DNA of 64,000 nt from Telmatospirillum sp. J64-1 (GCF_006980715.1 NZ_SBHN01000019.1:50496-114495); one strand, 5' to 3'. Numbered from the stretch's first letter, positions 47,763 to 58,409 are shown. Numbers and translations: made by a program. Notes: a model not told the origin generated them from the sequence alone.

Positions 47763-48878
47763 ATGTGGGCAATCTCATCACGCTATATTTTCAAGCAACT
47801 CCTGATCGGCATGGTGCTCGTCACCATCGGGCTGCTCAGCATCCTGTGGCTGACCCAATCGCTGCGCTTCGTCGAACTGATCGTCAACCAAGGCATCTCG
47901 TCCTGGACCTTCCTGACGATCAGCCTGCTGTTCATCCCCAACTTCCTGCCGCATATCCTGCCCATTTCGCTGTTTTCCATCATCCTGTTCACCTATAACA
48001 GGCTGACCATGGACCGCGAATTGGTGGTAATGCGGGCCGCCGGAATGAGCCAGTGGGGCCTTGCCAAGCCGGCCCTGCTCCTCGCCTTGGCCGCCACCAT
48101 TTTCGGCTATGGCCTGAACATCTGGATCATTCCGAAATCGGCACAGGAATTCCGGGAATTGCAGTGGACCATCCGCAACAACATCAGCGGCCTCCTGTTG
48201 CAGGAAGGTGCCTTCACCCAGGTCCAGCAGGGACTGACCGTCTATGTGCGCGAGCGCAGCCCCGACGGCGCCCTGCACGGCATCCTGGTTCATGATTCCC
48301 GCGAGCCCGGCACCGAGGTCACGCTGACGGCGGAACGCGGCGCCCTGATGCAAGGAGACTCCGGTCCGCGCGTGATGATGCTCAACGGGGCCCGCCAGGA
48401 GCGGCGGCAGGACGACCTGAACCTGTCGGTGCTGTATTTCGACAGCTACACCATCGATTTCGGCGGCCCCCAGCCCGGACTGGAAGCCCGCAGCCGCGAC
48501 GACCGCGAACTCTCGATCCGGGAATTGCATGCGGCCTCGCCCGAGGATTACAGCCCCACTGGCTTCCGCCGCCTCAAGGTCGAACTCCATCAGCGCCTGG
48601 TCACACCGCTCAATCACCTGACCTTCGCCATGATCGCCCTGGCGACCCTGCTTTCGGGCTCCTTCAACCGGCGAGGCCAGGCGCCCCGCGTGCTGACCGC
48701 CGTCGGTCTGATGGTGATGGTCCAGGCCGCCGCCCTGGGAACGGGCAATCTTGCCGCCAACGATCTGCGTTTCGTCCCCTTGATGTATGTCACGGCCCTG
48801 CTGCCCCTGCCGATTGCCGCCTGGGTTCTGCTCCGTCCGCCCCGCCGTCCCAGGACGGTGCTTTCCGCCTCATCCTGA
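47763..48878 (+). CDS. lptF: LPS export ABC transporter permease LptF
   Basis: 371 residues from the ATG at 47763. Six membrane helices flank a periplasmic beta-jellyroll domain (about 130-270). SRYIFKQLLIGMVLV, WLTQSLRFVELIVNQG and RLTMDRELVVMRAAGMSQW are LptF rather than LptG features. In the LptB2FG transporter it extracts LPS from the inner membrane and passes it to LptC. It is followed by lptD with no lptG in between, although lptF-lptG-lptD is the common alphaproteobacterial order. Confidence 0.92.
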   Translation: MWAISSRYIFKQLLIGMVLVTIGLLSILWLTQSLRFVELIVNQGISSWTFLTISLLFIPNFLPHILPISLFSIILFTYNRLTMDRELVVMRAAGMSQWGLAKPALLLALAATIFGYGLNIWIIPKSAQEFRELQWTIRNNISGLLLQEGAFTQVQQGLTVYVRERSPDGALHGILVHDSREPGTEVTLTAERGALMQGDSGPRVMMLNGARQERRQDDLNLSVLYFDSYTIDFGGPQPGLEARSRDDRELSIRELHAASPEDYSPTGFRRLKVELHQRLVTPLNHLTFAMIALATLLSGSFNRRGQAPRVLTAVGLMVMVQAAALGTGNLAANDLRFVPLMYVTALLPLPIAAWVLLRPPRRPRTVLSASS

Positions 48879-48918
48879 CCCCGGCTCCAGCCCTAGCCCC
48901 AGCCCGAGAGCAGCCACC

Positions 48919-51120
48919 TTGCCTTTCCTTCCTCACACCGCGCGCAGACTTGCCGCCACCACCTCGCTGCTGACCCTGCTGGTCCTCGCCCCCTGGACCG
49001 CCGCACAGGCCCAGCCGGATAGCGAGCAACCGGTGCATCTGTCGGCCGAAGAACTGATCCACGACCAGGAGCTGGACCTGGTGACGGCCAAGGGCGAGGT
49101 CGAGATCATCCAGGCCGGACGTGTGCTGGTGGCCGATACCGTGACCTACAACCTGCGCACCGATGTCGTGACGGCGTCCGGCAATGTGCGCATCACGGAA
49201 CCGACCGGCGAGGTGCTGTTCGCGGAATATGTCGAACTGACCGGCGACCTGCGCGACGGGCTGGCACAGAATATCCGCCTGCTGCTGGCCGACCGCTCGC
49301 GCCTTGCCGCCGCGTCCGCCCGGCGCATGGACGGCGAGGTCAGCGAACTGGAATACGGCGTCTACACCGCCTGCGAACCCTGCCGCGAAAACCCGGAACG
49401 GGCGCCGCTGTGGCAGATCAAGGCGGTCAAGGTGATCCACGACCAGCCCGGCCAGACCATCTCCTTCAACCATGCCTGGCTGGAGATGTTCGGGGTGCCG
49501 GTGGCCTATGTGCCCTATTTCTCGCATCCCGATCCGACGGTCGAGCGCAAGAGCGGCCTGCTGCCCCCGATTGCCGGCAACAGCTCCAATCTCGGCATCT
49601 TCTATCGCCAGCCCTATCATCATGTCTTTTCCGAATCCCATGACATGACCATCTCGCCGATGATCACGGCACGGGAGGGAGCGGTGCTGGTCGGCGAGCA
49701 TCGCCGCCGCTTCACCCATGGCCAGATGATCACGGAAGGCAGCATCACCCATGATTCCGAGGGCGATACGCTGAGTCATATCCGGGCGGAGGGTGACTTC
49801 CACCTCAACCAGGATTGGCGGGCGGGCTGGACGCTCGAGCGGGCGACCAATGCCACCTATATGCGCCGCTACGGCTTCGGGCGGGATGCCTGGCTGACCA
49901 CCCAGCCCTGGGCGGAAGGCTTCCTTGGGAACGACTATGCCCGGATCGAGGCCTTCTCCTTCCAGGAGATGCGCCAGGTCGCGGACCGGCGCCAGACGCC
50001 GTTGGTCCTGCCCTATGCCCAGTACAGCTATGTCGGCGATACCGGCGAGCACGGCGATTACTGGACCATCGACAGCAATATCCTGCACATCGCCCGCGAC
50101 GAAGGCCCCAATGTCCAGCGCATCGGCCTGCAGACCGGCTGGCAGATGCCCCTGATCACCCCCGGCGGCTCGGTCTACCGCTTCTCGACCAGCCTGCGCA
50201 CCGATGCCTATTACGTCACCGATCCCGAAGACAGGCCCGACGATTCGTCGGTCCTGCGGGGCCGCGTGGTTCCCGAAGTCGCCGTGGAATGGCGCTATCC
50301 GATGGAGAAGCGGGGAGAGAATTACCACCAGGTGCTGGAACCGGTGGTCATCGCCGCCGTCAGCCCGCGCGGCGGCAACCGCACCAGCGGCATTCCCAAC
50401 GAGGACAGCCGCGACCTGGAATTCGACGACACCAACCTCTTCTCCACCAACCGCTATACCGGCTGGGACCGTCTGGAGACCGGGCCGCGCATCACCTACG
50501 GCCTGCAATGGAACGTCTATGGCGATAGCGGCGGCACCCTGGAGACCATGTTCGGCCAGACGGCACGGCTCTATCCGGAAGGCGGTCTGGGACCGGCCAG
50601 CGGCATGGATGACCGCCTGTCCGACTATGTCGGGCGCATTCGCGCCATTCCGGCGGTCGGCGGCAATCTGGGCGGCGAGTATCGCTTCCGCCTGGACAAG
50701 GACGATTTCAGCCTCCGCCGTTCGGAGGTCAATGCCTGGGCCGGGCCGCCGCTCTTGCGGGGCTGGGTCTCCTACACCTATCTTGATGGCGAGCGCGGCA
50801 GCGGCGAGTTCGTGGACGCTCAATACGGCACCCGGGAACAGGTGACCCTGGCCCTGTCTTCGGCCCTGACGCAGCATTGGTCCGTCTTCGGCTCGACCAC
50901 CCGCGACCTGAGCGCAGGACCGAGAGGGCGGCTGGTCACCAACGGTCTGGGCGTGACTTACGAAGATGAATGCTTCATCTTCTCGGCCGTCTATGAAGGC
51001 AGCAATGCCTACGACCGCGAATATGACGGCGGGGATTCGGTAATGTTCCGCCTCGTCTTCAAAACCCTGGGCGAATTGCCCGTAGACGTCTACTCGCAGC
51101 CCCGATGGAACGAGCCATGA
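48919..51120 (+). CDS. lptD: LPS-assembly outer-membrane protein LptD
   Basis: 733 residues from a TTG at 48919, chosen because it begins a clean signal peptide (ATTSLLTLLVLAPWTAAQA). The frame upstream to 48787 overlaps lptF and is not signal-like. An OstA/LptA-like N-terminal domain (about 40-160, LSAEELIHDQELDLVTAKGE) precedes the LptD signature YTACEPCRENPERAPLWQIKA. A C-terminal barrel ends in the convergent strand set. Two N-terminal Cys are present in that signature. LptD with LptE inserts LPS into the outer leaflet. It overlaps surA by four bases. Confidence 0.95.
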   Translation: MPFLPHTARRLAATTSLLTLLVLAPWTAAQAQPDSEQPVHLSAEELIHDQELDLVTAKGEVEIIQAGRVLVADTVTYNLRTDVVTASGNVRITEPTGEVLFAEYVELTGDLRDGLAQNIRLLLADRSRLAAASARRMDGEVSELEYGVYTACEPCRENPERAPLWQIKAVKVIHDQPGQTISFNHAWLEMFGVPVAYVPYFSHPDPTVERKSGLLPPIAGNSSNLGIFYRQPYHHVFSESHDMTISPMITAREGAVLVGEHRRRFTHGQMITEGSITHDSEGDTLSHIRAEGDFHLNQDWRAGWTLERATNATYMRRYGFGRDAWLTTQPWAEGFLGNDYARIEAFSFQEMRQVADRRQTPLVLPYAQYSYVGDTGEHGDYWTIDSNILHIARDEGPNVQRIGLQTGWQMPLITPGGSVYRFSTSLRTDAYYVTDPEDRPDDSSVLRGRVVPEVAVEWRYPMEKRGENYHQVLEPVVIAAVSPRGGNRTSGIPNEDSRDLEFDDTNLFSTNRYTGWDRLETGPRITYGLQWNVYGDSGGTLETMFGQTARLYPEGGLGPASGMDDRLSDYVGRIRAIPAVGGNLGGEYRFRLDKDDFSLRRSEVNAWAGPPLLRGWVSYTYLDGERGSGEFVDAQYGTREQVTLALSSALTQHWSVFGSTTRDLSAGPRGRLVTNGLGVTYEDECFIFSAVYEGSNAYDREYDGGDSVMFRLVFKTLGELPVDVYSQPRWNEP

Positions 51121-52388
51121 AACGCTTTCTCGCCACCGCTTTCCTCGCCGCCATAGCCTGGGCGCCCGTCGGGGCTTCCCTGGCGCCTGCCGGCGCCCAA
51201 CAGGTCGAGCGGATCGCCGCGGTGGTCAATGACGAAGCCATTTCCATCCTCGACCTGGAGATGCGCATCCGTCTGGCGCTGATGTCGTCGAGCATGCCCG
51301 ACACCATCGAGATGCGTCAGCGCGTGCTGCCCCAGGTGCTGCGCAAGCTGATCGACGAACGCCTGCAATTGCAGGAGGCCAGCCGCCAGGGCATCACGGT
51401 GACCGAGACCGAATTGCGCGACGGCATGGCCATGATCGAGCGGCAGAACGACATGCCCCAAGGAGGGCTGGAACAGCTGCTGCGCGAGAACGGCATCCTG
51501 CCGCAATCGATGTATCAGCAGATCCGCGCCGAAATCAGCTGGGTGAAACTGGTCCGCCGCAATTTCGCCGGCACGATCAGCATCGGCGACGAGGAGGTGA
51601 ACGCCCAGCTCGACATGCTGCGCCAAGCCCACGGCAAGCCGGAATATCTGCTGTCGGAAATCTTCCTGTCCTTCGAATCAGGGCAGCGTGAGGACGAGGT
51701 CCGCAATCTGGGCCTGCGCCTGATCGAGGAAATGCGCAACGGCGCCCCCTTCCCCGCCCTGGCCCACCAATTCTCGCAAAGCCCCACGGCAGCGACAGGC
51801 GGCGACATGGGCTGGGTGACCTCCGGCACGCTGGAGGAAGAGCTTGAACAGGTCGTGCGCTCCCTGCGCCCGGGCGAAGTGTCCGGCCTGATCCGCACCC
51901 CCAACGGCTATTACATCCTGGCCCTGCGCGAACGCGGCATCGTCGGCGGCGACGCCGCCGGGACGGAACTGGAACTGGCCCGCCTGCTGGTGCCGGTCCC
52001 TCCGAATGCCAGCGAGGCGCAGCTGAACCAGGCCGCGCAGCAGGCCGCCTCCTGGGGCAGCCGTGCCTCTTCCTGCGAGGATCTGGTGCGCGTGGCCGAG
52101 GAAACCCGCGCGCCCAGCTCCGGCCTGATGGGCAAGATCCGCCTGGGCGACCTGCCGCAATATCTGCTGCCGGCCGTCCTGCCGCTGGACAACAACCAGC
52201 CCAGCGCCCCCGTGCTGATGGAAGACGGCATCGCCATCCTGATGGTCTGCTCGCGCGACGTTCCGGCCGGTGCCCTGCCCAGCCGCCAGCAGATTTCCGA
52301 AAGCCTGCTGGATCAGCGCATGGACATGATGGCGCGCCGCCTGCTGCGCGACCTGCGCCGCCAGGCCTTCATCGATGTCCGCATCTGA
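51117..52388 (+). CDS. surA: Periplasmic chaperone/peptidyl-prolyl isomerase SurA
   Basis: 423 residues from the ATG at 51117, which overlaps the lptD stop. A signal peptide ([24 protein letters not shown]) is followed by the SurA N-domain ([40 protein letters not shown]) and a parvulin domain (about 170-280) with [22 protein letters not shown] and [10 protein letters not shown] second, weaker parvulin-like segment follows. SurA escorts outer-membrane proteins, including LptD, across the periplasm. It overlaps pdxA by 14 bp. Confidence 0.94.
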   Translation: MKRFLATAFLAAIAWAPVGASLAPAGAQQVERIAAVVNDEAISILDLEMRIRLALMSSSMPDTIEMRQRVLPQVLRKLIDERLQLQEASRQGITVTETELRDGMAMIERQNDMPQGGLEQLLRENGILPQSMYQQIRAEISWVKLVRRNFAGTISIGDEEVNAQLDMLRQAHGKPEYLLSEIFLSFESGQREDEVRNLGLRLIEEMRNGAPFPALAHQFSQSPTAATGGDMGWVTSGTLEEELEQVVRSLRPGEVSGLIRTPNGYYILALRERGIVGGDAAGTELELARLLVPVPPNASEAQLNQAAQQAASWGSRASSCEDLVRVAEETRAPSSGLMGKIRLGDLPQYLLPAVLPLDNNQPSAPVLMEDGIAILMVCSRDVPAGALPSRQQISESLLDQRMDMMARRLLRDLRRQAFIDVRI

Positions 52389-53385
52389 CCCAAGGGCGCC
52401 GCTGGCGCTGACCATGGGGGAACCGGCGGGAATCGGCGGCGACATCACCCTCGCCGCCTGGTCCCGCCGCACTGCCGAAGCCCTGCCGCCCTTCTTCGTC
52501 ATCGACGATGCGGGACGCCTGAAGCGTCTGGCCGAGCGCCTGGGCCTGGATGTGCCGGTAACCGAGATCGCCCAGCCGGAAGAGGCCGTGGCCGTCTTCG
52601 GCAAGTCCCTGCCGGTGCTGCACCGCCCCCTGCCCGGCCCGGTCGAGCCCGGCCGCCCCAATGCCGCCAATTCCCCCGCCGTGCGCGCCGCTATCGAGGA
52701 AGCCGTGGCCCTGGCGCAAGCGGGCCGCGCCTCGGGCGTGGTGACCAATCCCATCAACAAGCAGGTCATGTATTCCGCGGGCTTCACCTTTCCCGGCCAT
52801 ACCGAATTCCTGGCCGAGCTGGGCGGCAATGTGCCGGTGGTGATGATGCTGGCCTGCCCCGGCCTGCGCGTGGTGCCGGTGACCATCCATGTCTCGCTGG
52901 CCGAGGCCGCGCGCAGCCTGACCACCGAAGCCATTGTCACCGCCGGGCGCATCACGGCGGCCGAATTGCGGCGCCGCTTCGGCATCGCGGCGCCGCGCCT
53001 CGCCGTCGCCGCGCTCAATCCCCATGCCGGGGAGCAGGGCGCGATGGGCCGCGAGGAAATCGACATCATCGCCCCGGCGATCGAGACGCTGCGCGGCGAA
53101 GGCATCGACGTCTTCGGCCCGGCCCCCGCCGATACCCTGTTCCATGCCCGCGCCCGCGCCGGTTACGACGCCGCCTTGTGCATGTATCACGACCAGGCGC
53201 TGATCCCGCTCAAGACCATCGATTTCGACCGTGGCGTCAACGTCACCTTGGGCCTGCCCTTCATCCGCACCTCGCCCGACCACGGCACCGCCTTCGACAT
53301 TGCCGGGACCGGCAAGGCCGATGCGCAAAGCCTGATGGCCGCCCTGCGTCTGGCCGGCGAGATGGCTTCCCGGACTCTTCCATGA
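52375..53385 (+). CDS. pdxA: 4-hydroxythreonine-4-phosphate dehydrogenase PdxA
   Basis: 336 residues. [18 protein letters not shown] at the N-terminus, [11 protein letters not shown], the metal-binding His in [24 protein letters not shown] and [16 protein letters not shown] are diagnostic. PdxA is the NAD-dependent step of the DXP-dependent pyridoxal-phosphate pathway. Conserved linkage surA-pdxA-rsmA. It overlaps rsmA by four bases. Confidence 0.96.
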   Translation: MSASDPRAPLALTMGEPAGIGGDITLAAWSRRTAEALPPFFVIDDAGRLKRLAERLGLDVPVTEIAQPEEAVAVFGKSLPVLHRPLPGPVEPGRPNAANSPAVRAAIEEAVALAQAGRASGVVTNPINKQVMYSAGFTFPGHTEFLAELGGNVPVVMMLACPGLRVVPVTIHVSLAEAARSLTTEAIVTAGRITAAELRRRFGIAAPRLAVAALNPHAGEQGAMGREEIDIIAPAIETLRGEGIDVFGPAPADTLFHARARAGYDAALCMYHDQALIPLKTIDFDRGVNVTLGLPFIRTSPDHGTAFDIAGTGKADAQSLMAALRLAGEMASRTLP

Positions 53386-54203
53386 CCGAACTTCCGCCGC
53401 TGCGTGACGTGATCGCCCAGCATGGCCTCGCCGCCCGCAAATCCCTGGGCCAGCATTTCCTGCTCGACCTCAACCTGACGGGGCGCATCGCCCGCGCCGC
53501 CGGGGATTTGAGCGTCGGCACCGTGATCGAAATCGGCCCCGGCCCGGGCGGCCTGACCCGCGCCATCCTGGAGGCCGGAGCGCGCGAATTGATCGCCATC
53601 GAGCGCGACGACCGCTGCATCGCCGTGCAGGAGGAAATCGCCGCCGCCTATCCCGGCCGCCTGACCGTCATCGCCGGTGACGCGCTGGACGTGGCGGCCC
53701 ATGAACTGGGCAGCGCCCCCCGGCGCATCATCGCCAACCTGCCCTACAACATCTCGACCGTGCTGCTGCTGAACTGGCTGCGCCATGCGCCCGCCTTCGA
53801 AAGCATGACGCTGATGTTCCAGAAGGAAGTGGTGGACCGCCTCGCCGCCACCCCGCGCACGCCCGATTACGGCCGCCTGTCGGTGATCACCCAATGGCTG
53901 TGCCATGTGCGGCCGCTTTTCGACATCACCCCCAAGGCCTTCACCCCGCCGCCCAAGGTGGTCTCGACGGTGGTGCGAATCGAGCCGCGCCCTGCGCCGC
54001 TGGCTCCAGTCTCCTTCGCCATCATGGAGAAAGTCACCGCCGCCGCCTTCGGCCAGCGCCGCAAGATGCTGCGTTCCAGCCTGAAAGCCCTGGGCGACGC
54101 CGAAAGCCTGCTGGCCGCGACCGGCATCACCCCGACCGCGCGGGCCGAGGAATTGTCGGTGGAAGATTTCTGCCGCCTGGCCCAAGCCGTCGAGGCGCGC
54201 TGA
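53382..54203 (+). CDS. rsmA: 16S rRNA dimethyladenosine transferase RsmA (KsgA)
   Basis: 273 residues. [21 protein letters not shown], the SAM-binding [28 protein letters not shown] and the catalytic NLPYN motif ([15 protein letters not shown]) are present. C-terminal [16 protein letters not shown] and [14 protein letters not shown] are typical. It dimethylates two adjacent adenines (A1518/A1519, E. coli numbering) in 16S rRNA during 30S maturation. Last gene of the lptF-lptD-surA-pdxA-rsmA run. Confidence 0.97.
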   Translation: MTELPPLRDVIAQHGLAARKSLGQHFLLDLNLTGRIARAAGDLSVGTVIEIGPGPGGLTRAILEAGARELIAIERDDRCIAVQEEIAAAYPGRLTVIAGDALDVAAHELGSAPRRIIANLPYNISTVLLLNWLRHAPAFESMTLMFQKEVVDRLAATPRTPDYGRLSVITQWLCHVRPLFDITPKAFTPPPKVVSTVVRIEPRPAPLAPVSFAIMEKVTAAAFGQRRKMLRSSLKALGDAESLLAATGITPTARAEELSVEDFCRLAQAVEAR

Positions 54204-54226
54204 CCGCCCGCCCTTTCGTCCTCAGG

Positions 54227-55750
54227 TCAGCGTTCCCAGCCTTCCGCCACCAGACGGTCGAGCAGGCGGACGCCCCAGCCGGTGGCTCCCTTGGGACAGA
54301 GCGGCAGGTCTTCCTCGGTGCGGGCGGTGCCCGCCATGTCGAGATGACCCCAGGCCACCCCTTCGGGAATGAAACCCATCAGGAAGCGCGCGGCGTGCAA
54401 GGCGTCGGGGACCTTGCCCCAGGCGCAGTTGCGGGTATCGGCGATGTCCGAAGCCAGATCTTCGTCATGCTGCGGCAGGATGGGCAGGCGCCAGACGGGT
54501 TCGTCCGCCGCCTCGCCCGCTTCCAGGACCTTGGCCGCCAGGGCCTCGTCATTGCTGAACAATCCGGCGCGGTGACGCCCCAGGGCGGTGACGACGGCGC
54601 CGGTCAGGGTCGCGAGGGACAGGACGGCGGCGGGCCGATAGCGAGAACAGGCATAAGCCAGGGCATCGGCCAGCACCAGCCGCCCTTCCGCATCGGTATC
54701 GATGATCTCGACCGTCTTCCCGGCATAGGAACGCAGCACGTCGCCCGGCCGCAGGGCGCGGCCCGAGACGGCGTTTTCCGCCAGGGCCAGCACGCCCACG
54801 GCCTCGACCCGGGCCTGCCGTCCGGCCAGGGCACGCATGGCACCCAGGACGGCGGCCGCGCCGGCCATGTCGCCTTTCATCTCGTGCAGGCTGTCATAGC
54901 GCTTGATCGAGATGCCGCCGGTATCGAAGGTGATGCCCTTGCCCGCCAGGATCAGCGGCGGCTGCCCCTCTTCGCCGCTCCCCCGCCAGCGTAGCAGTGC
55001 GAGACAGGGCGGATTGTCCGCCCCCTGCCCCACACCCGCCAGCAGGCCCAGCCCCTCGGCCTTCAAGGCGGCATCCTCCAGGATTTCCACCTCGACGCCC
55101 AGCGCCTCCAGGGCCGCTGCCTGCTCAGCCATGGCCTGGGGTGTCAGACGGTTGGCGGGTTCGGCCACCAGATCGCGCGCCAGATGCACGCCCTCGGCGA
55201 CGGATTCGAGACGGGAAAAGAGATTGCGTGCGGCGTCCGGGTCGCTGGTGGCGACCACTATTTCCGCCGGTCCCGCCGGCCGGTCGGGATCGGGACGGGA
55301 ACGGAGGTTCAGGGGAGTATGGCCCCGCAGCCGCAGGCCGTAGGCGAATTGCGCGGCCAGGAAACCGTCGAGCCCCAAGCCAATGACGGCACGCCCGCCG
55401 GTACTCTCCATCAGCGCCTTGGCGGCGATGCCGCCCAGGCGGCGCAGGCGGGCGGGGTCCAGTTCGGCCTCGTCGCCCAGACCCAGCAGGATGACCCGCT
55501 CGCAGGCCGGGCTTGCGGGGGCAAGGACGGTCAGCACATCGCCTTCCTCGCCCGCGAAGTGCGATCCGGCCAGGGCCCGGGTCAGCGCCCCCGAGGCCCG
55601 GTCGACCACCACGGCTGCCGGGGTCGGAAGGCAGCCGCGCCAGTATCCGACCACGACGGCACCGATATATTCGTCGTTGCTGCCGGTCGGATCGTCGGCG
55701 AAGGGGGGACGCCCCTCGAAAACGATGGGCACCCCCGCTTCTCCAATCAT
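54227..55750 (-). CDS. M17 leucyl aminopeptidase family protein (divergent paralogue)
   Basis: 507 residues. M17 metal and catalytic motifs are retained: LILAGKGITFDTGGISIK, DMAGAAAVLGAMRAL and DTDAEGRLVLADALAY, plus the basic residue in that segment. The N-terminal domain is more diverged than in the neighbour PepA. It lies 13 bp downstream of pepA on the same strand, so the two arose by tandem duplication or form a conserved pair. It probably hydrolyses N-terminal residues from peptides. Substrate preference may differ from PepA. Confidence 0.9.
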   Translation of the reverse strand: MIGEAGVPIVFEGRPPFADDPTGSNDEYIGAVVVGYWRGCLPTPAAVVVDRASGALTRALAGSHFAGEEGDVLTVLAPASPACERVILLGLGDEAELDPARLRRLGGIAAKALMESTGGRAVIGLGLDGFLAAQFAYGLRLRGHTPLNLRSRPDPDRPAGPAEIVVATSDPDAARNLFSRLESVAEGVHLARDLVAEPANRLTPQAMAEQAAALEALGVEVEILEDAALKAEGLGLLAGVGQGADNPPCLALLRWRGSGEEGQPPLILAGKGITFDTGGISIKRYDSLHEMKGDMAGAAAVLGAMRALAGRQARVEAVGVLALAENAVSGRALRPGDVLRSYAGKTVEIIDTDAEGRLVLADALAYACSRYRPAAVLSLATLTGAVVTALGRHRAGLFSNDEALAAKVLEAGEAADEPVWRLPILPQHDEDLASDIADTRNCAWGKVPDALHAARFLMGFIPEGVAWGHLDMAGTARTEEDLPLCPKGATGWGVRLLDRLVAEGWER

Positions 55751-55763
55751 GTCTCCGCCTCCT

Positions 55764-57260
55764 TTAGCGGTCCTCGTAATGATCGGCCACCAGCCGGTCG
55801 AGCAGCCGCACGCCGAAGCCCGTGGCGCCCTTGGGGGTGACGGTCAGGTCCTTCTTGGTCCAGGCGGTCCCGGCGATGTCGATATGCGCCCAGGGCACGT
55901 CCTTGACGAAGCGCTTGAGGAACTGGGCGGCGGTGATGCTGCCGGCCTCGCGCCCGCCGGTATTCTTCATGTCGGCGATGTCGGAACGGATCTGCTTGTC
56001 GTAGCTGTCGCCCATGGGCATGCGCCAGACCGTCTCGCCCGATTTCTGCCCGGCTTCCATCAGCTTGGCGGCCAAGTCATCGTCATTGCAGAACAGGCCG
56101 GCATGCTCGCTGCCCAGCGAGATGATGATGGCCCCGGTCAGGGTCGCCAGATCGATCATCACCTTGGGCTTGAAGCGGTCCTGGCAGTACCACAGGGCAT
56201 CGGCCAGGACGAGGCGGCCTTCGGCATCGGTATTGATGACCTCGATGGTCTGGCCGGACATGGAGGTGACGACGTCACCGGGGCGCTGGGCATTGCCCGA
56301 GGGCATGTTCTCGACCAGCCCCATGATGCCCACCGCATTGACCCGCGCCTTGCGGCCCGCCAGGGCCTTCATCAGGCCCAGCACGCAGCCGGCCCCGGCC
56401 ATGTCGAACTTCATGTCCTCCATGCCGGCGGCGGGCTTGATGGAGATGCCGCCGGTATCGAAGGTCACGCCCTTGCCGACGAAGGCGACGGGGGCCTCGT
56501 TGTCCTTGTCCGCACCCATCCAGCGCATGATGACGAGCTGGCTTTCGCGCTCGCTGCCCTGGCCGACGCCCAGCAGCGCCCCCATGCCCAGCTTCTTCAT
56601 CTGCTTTTCGTTGAGCACTTCCACATCCACGCCCAGATCGGCCAGCTTGCGCGCCTCGTCGGCGAAGCTTTCGGGATGGATGACATTGGCGGGCTCGCTG
56701 ACCACGTTGCGGGTCAGCTCGACGCCCTCGGCCACCGCGTTCAGCGGGGCGAACAGCGCCTTGGCTTCCTTGTGGTCCTCGGCCTGGATGACCAGCTTCT
56801 TCAGCGCAGGCTTGTCCTCGGGCTTTTCCTTGGTGCGGTACTTGTCGAAGCGATAGCCGCGCAGCCGCGCGCCGAAGGCGGCATGGGCGGCGAAGGTGGC
56901 GGAGCCGAGGCCATTGCCGTCGATCACATCCGACAGGATGGCCGCTTCCTCGTCCGTGGCCGAGGCGAGATTCGCCACGGCGGCGGCACCGAAGGCCTGC
57001 GCGCGCGCTTCATCGATTTCCGCCGCCTTGCCGAGACCCAGCAGCAGCACCCGGGACAGGCCCAGATTGGCCGGGGCCAGAATGGTCAGGGATTGATCCT
57101 TCTTGCCCTCGAAGCGGCTCGCCGCCATGGCCCTGCCCAGCGCCCCGCCGGTACGCTCGTCCAGCTCGGCACCCAAAGCGGACAGGGTGCGGCCCTCCAG
57201 AACCGGCACCACCACGGCACCCGATCCCGGCAGGCCCGGCTTGGCGAAGGAAATCTTCAT
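55764..57260 (-). CDS. pepA: Leucyl aminopeptidase PepA (M17)
   Basis: 498 residues from the ATG at 57260 (MKISFAKPGLPGSGAVVVP). Upstream in-frame codons to 57320 are not included. The C-terminal catalytic domain has FVGKGVTFDTGGISIKP, KFDMAGAGCVLGLMKAL and VINTDAEGRLVLADALWY, with all expected zinc/manganese ligands. N-terminal DNA-binding-like domain of normal length. PepA is a hexameric cytosolic aminopeptidase, in some bacteria also a DNA-binding accessory protein. First of two tandem M17 genes. Confidence 0.95.
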   Translation of the reverse strand: MKISFAKPGLPGSGAVVVPVLEGRTLSALGAELDERTGGALGRAMAASRFEGKKDQSLTILAPANLGLSRVLLLGLGKAAEIDEARAQAFGAAAVANLASATDEEAAILSDVIDGNGLGSATFAAHAAFGARLRGYRFDKYRTKEKPEDKPALKKLVIQAEDHKEAKALFAPLNAVAEGVELTRNVVSEPANVIHPESFADEARKLADLGVDVEVLNEKQMKKLGMGALLGVGQGSERESQLVIMRWMGADKDNEAPVAFVGKGVTFDTGGISIKPAAGMEDMKFDMAGAGCVLGLMKALAGRKARVNAVGIMGLVENMPSGNAQRPGDVVTSMSGQTIEVINTDAEGRLVLADALWYCQDRFKPKVMIDLATLTGAIIISLGSEHAGLFCNDDDLAAKLMEAGQKSGETVWRMPMGDSYDKQIRSDIADMKNTGGREAGSITAAQFLKRFVKDVPWAHIDIAGTAWTKKDLTVTPKGATGFGVRLLDRLVADHYEDR

Positions 57261-57365
57261 GGTTCCAATTCCTCTCGGCTCACAAAATGAAAAAGCACGA
57301 ATGACCAACAATGTAGCCATCGTGCCGCCGAAAGGAAGGGAAAAGGAAGAGGATTATGACGGCAG

Positions 57366-58328
57366 TCAGGCGGCGGGTCCGGCCGCCAGACTACCCGGCG
57401 CATGCGGCCCGTTCTCACGCGCCAGCAGCCAGAACAGGCCGCCCGGCAGGTTCGCGGCGATATTGACCAGACCATACAGCACCGAGACCACCAGTGCCGA
57501 AGCCGGGTCGACGCCGACCAGCGACAGGGCCATCACCACCGCCGCTTCGCGCACGCCCCAACCCGCCACGGAAATGGGCAGGGTCATCAGCAGGATGATC
57601 GGCGGCACCAGCACCAGGAAGTCGAGGAAATAGACATCCAGCCCCAGCGACAGCGCCAGCAGCCAGAAGACGAGCGCCAGATTGGCATGGCCCGCGAAAG
57701 CCCAGGCAAAGGCGGGAAAGGCATGGCGGCTGAGAAAGACGCGGCGGCTGTCACCAGCCAGCTTCCGCAGCCCGGAGACGAGGCGCCAGCGCGCCAGCAC
57801 GGCAGGCAGCCGGTCCAGGGTCATCAGCATTCCGACCGCGACCACCGCCGCCAGACTGGCCAGGGGAAAGATCCATCTGCCGGGAATGTCGCCCACCCGG
57901 TAGATCAGGACGGGCTGCAGGATGGCGACCATCATCATCAGGCTGAGCAGGGTCAATACCCGCTCGATCATCACGCCGTTGACCGCCGGCCCCAGCGCCA
58001 GCCCGGCGCGGCGGCCCATCCAGATCCGCACGGCATCGCCGCCCAAGGCTCCGGGCAGCGCGAGATTGAAGAAATTGCCCGCATAGAAAATGGAAAAGAC
58101 CCGCCCCAGCGGCAGGCGGGCGCGGATGGCCCGCATCACCACGTCCCAGCGCACGGCCCCCAGCCCGACCTGCACCACCAGCAGCAAGCAGGCCAGCAGC
58201 AGCAACAGAGGATCGGCCGTCCGGCCGCGTTCCCAGGCTTGGACGAAATCGATCTTCTGCGCGAGATACCAGAACAACGCCCCGGTCAGCGTCAGCTTGA
58301 ATATCCAGGGCAGCCAGGTCTTGATCAT
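57366..58328 (-). CDS. Flippase-like integral membrane protein (lysylphosphatidylglycerol synthase TM / AglD family)
   Basis: 320 residues from the ATG at 58328, with GGTGAG upstream. About eight membrane helices are seen. IFYAGNFFNLALPGALGGDAVRIW and PPIILLMTLPISVAGWGVREAAVVM are the two conserved blocks of the UPF0104/LPG_synthase_TM family, here without a catalytic GNAT-like domain. Stand-alone members are thought to move lipids or glycolipid intermediates across the membrane. The substrate is unknown. Confidence 0.85.
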   Translation of the reverse strand: MIKTWLPWIFKLTLTGALFWYLAQKIDFVQAWERGRTADPLLLLLACLLLVVQVGLGAVRWDVVMRAIRARLPLGRVFSIFYAGNFFNLALPGALGGDAVRIWMGRRAGLALGPAVNGVMIERVLTLLSLMMMVAILQPVLIYRVGDIPGRWIFPLASLAAVVAVGMLMTLDRLPAVLARWRLVSGLRKLAGDSRRVFLSRHAFPAFAWAFAGHANLALVFWLLALSLGLDVYFLDFLVLVPPIILLMTLPISVAGWGVREAAVVMALSLVGVDPASALVVSVLYGLVNIAANLPGGLFWLLARENGPHAPGSLAAGPAA

Positions 58329-58409
58329 TTTCTCACCGGCGGAAAGGCCGCCTTGCCACGTCACGCCGGAAAGTTAACACACCCGTCCCCGAAAGGACAG
58401 AAAAGCCGG

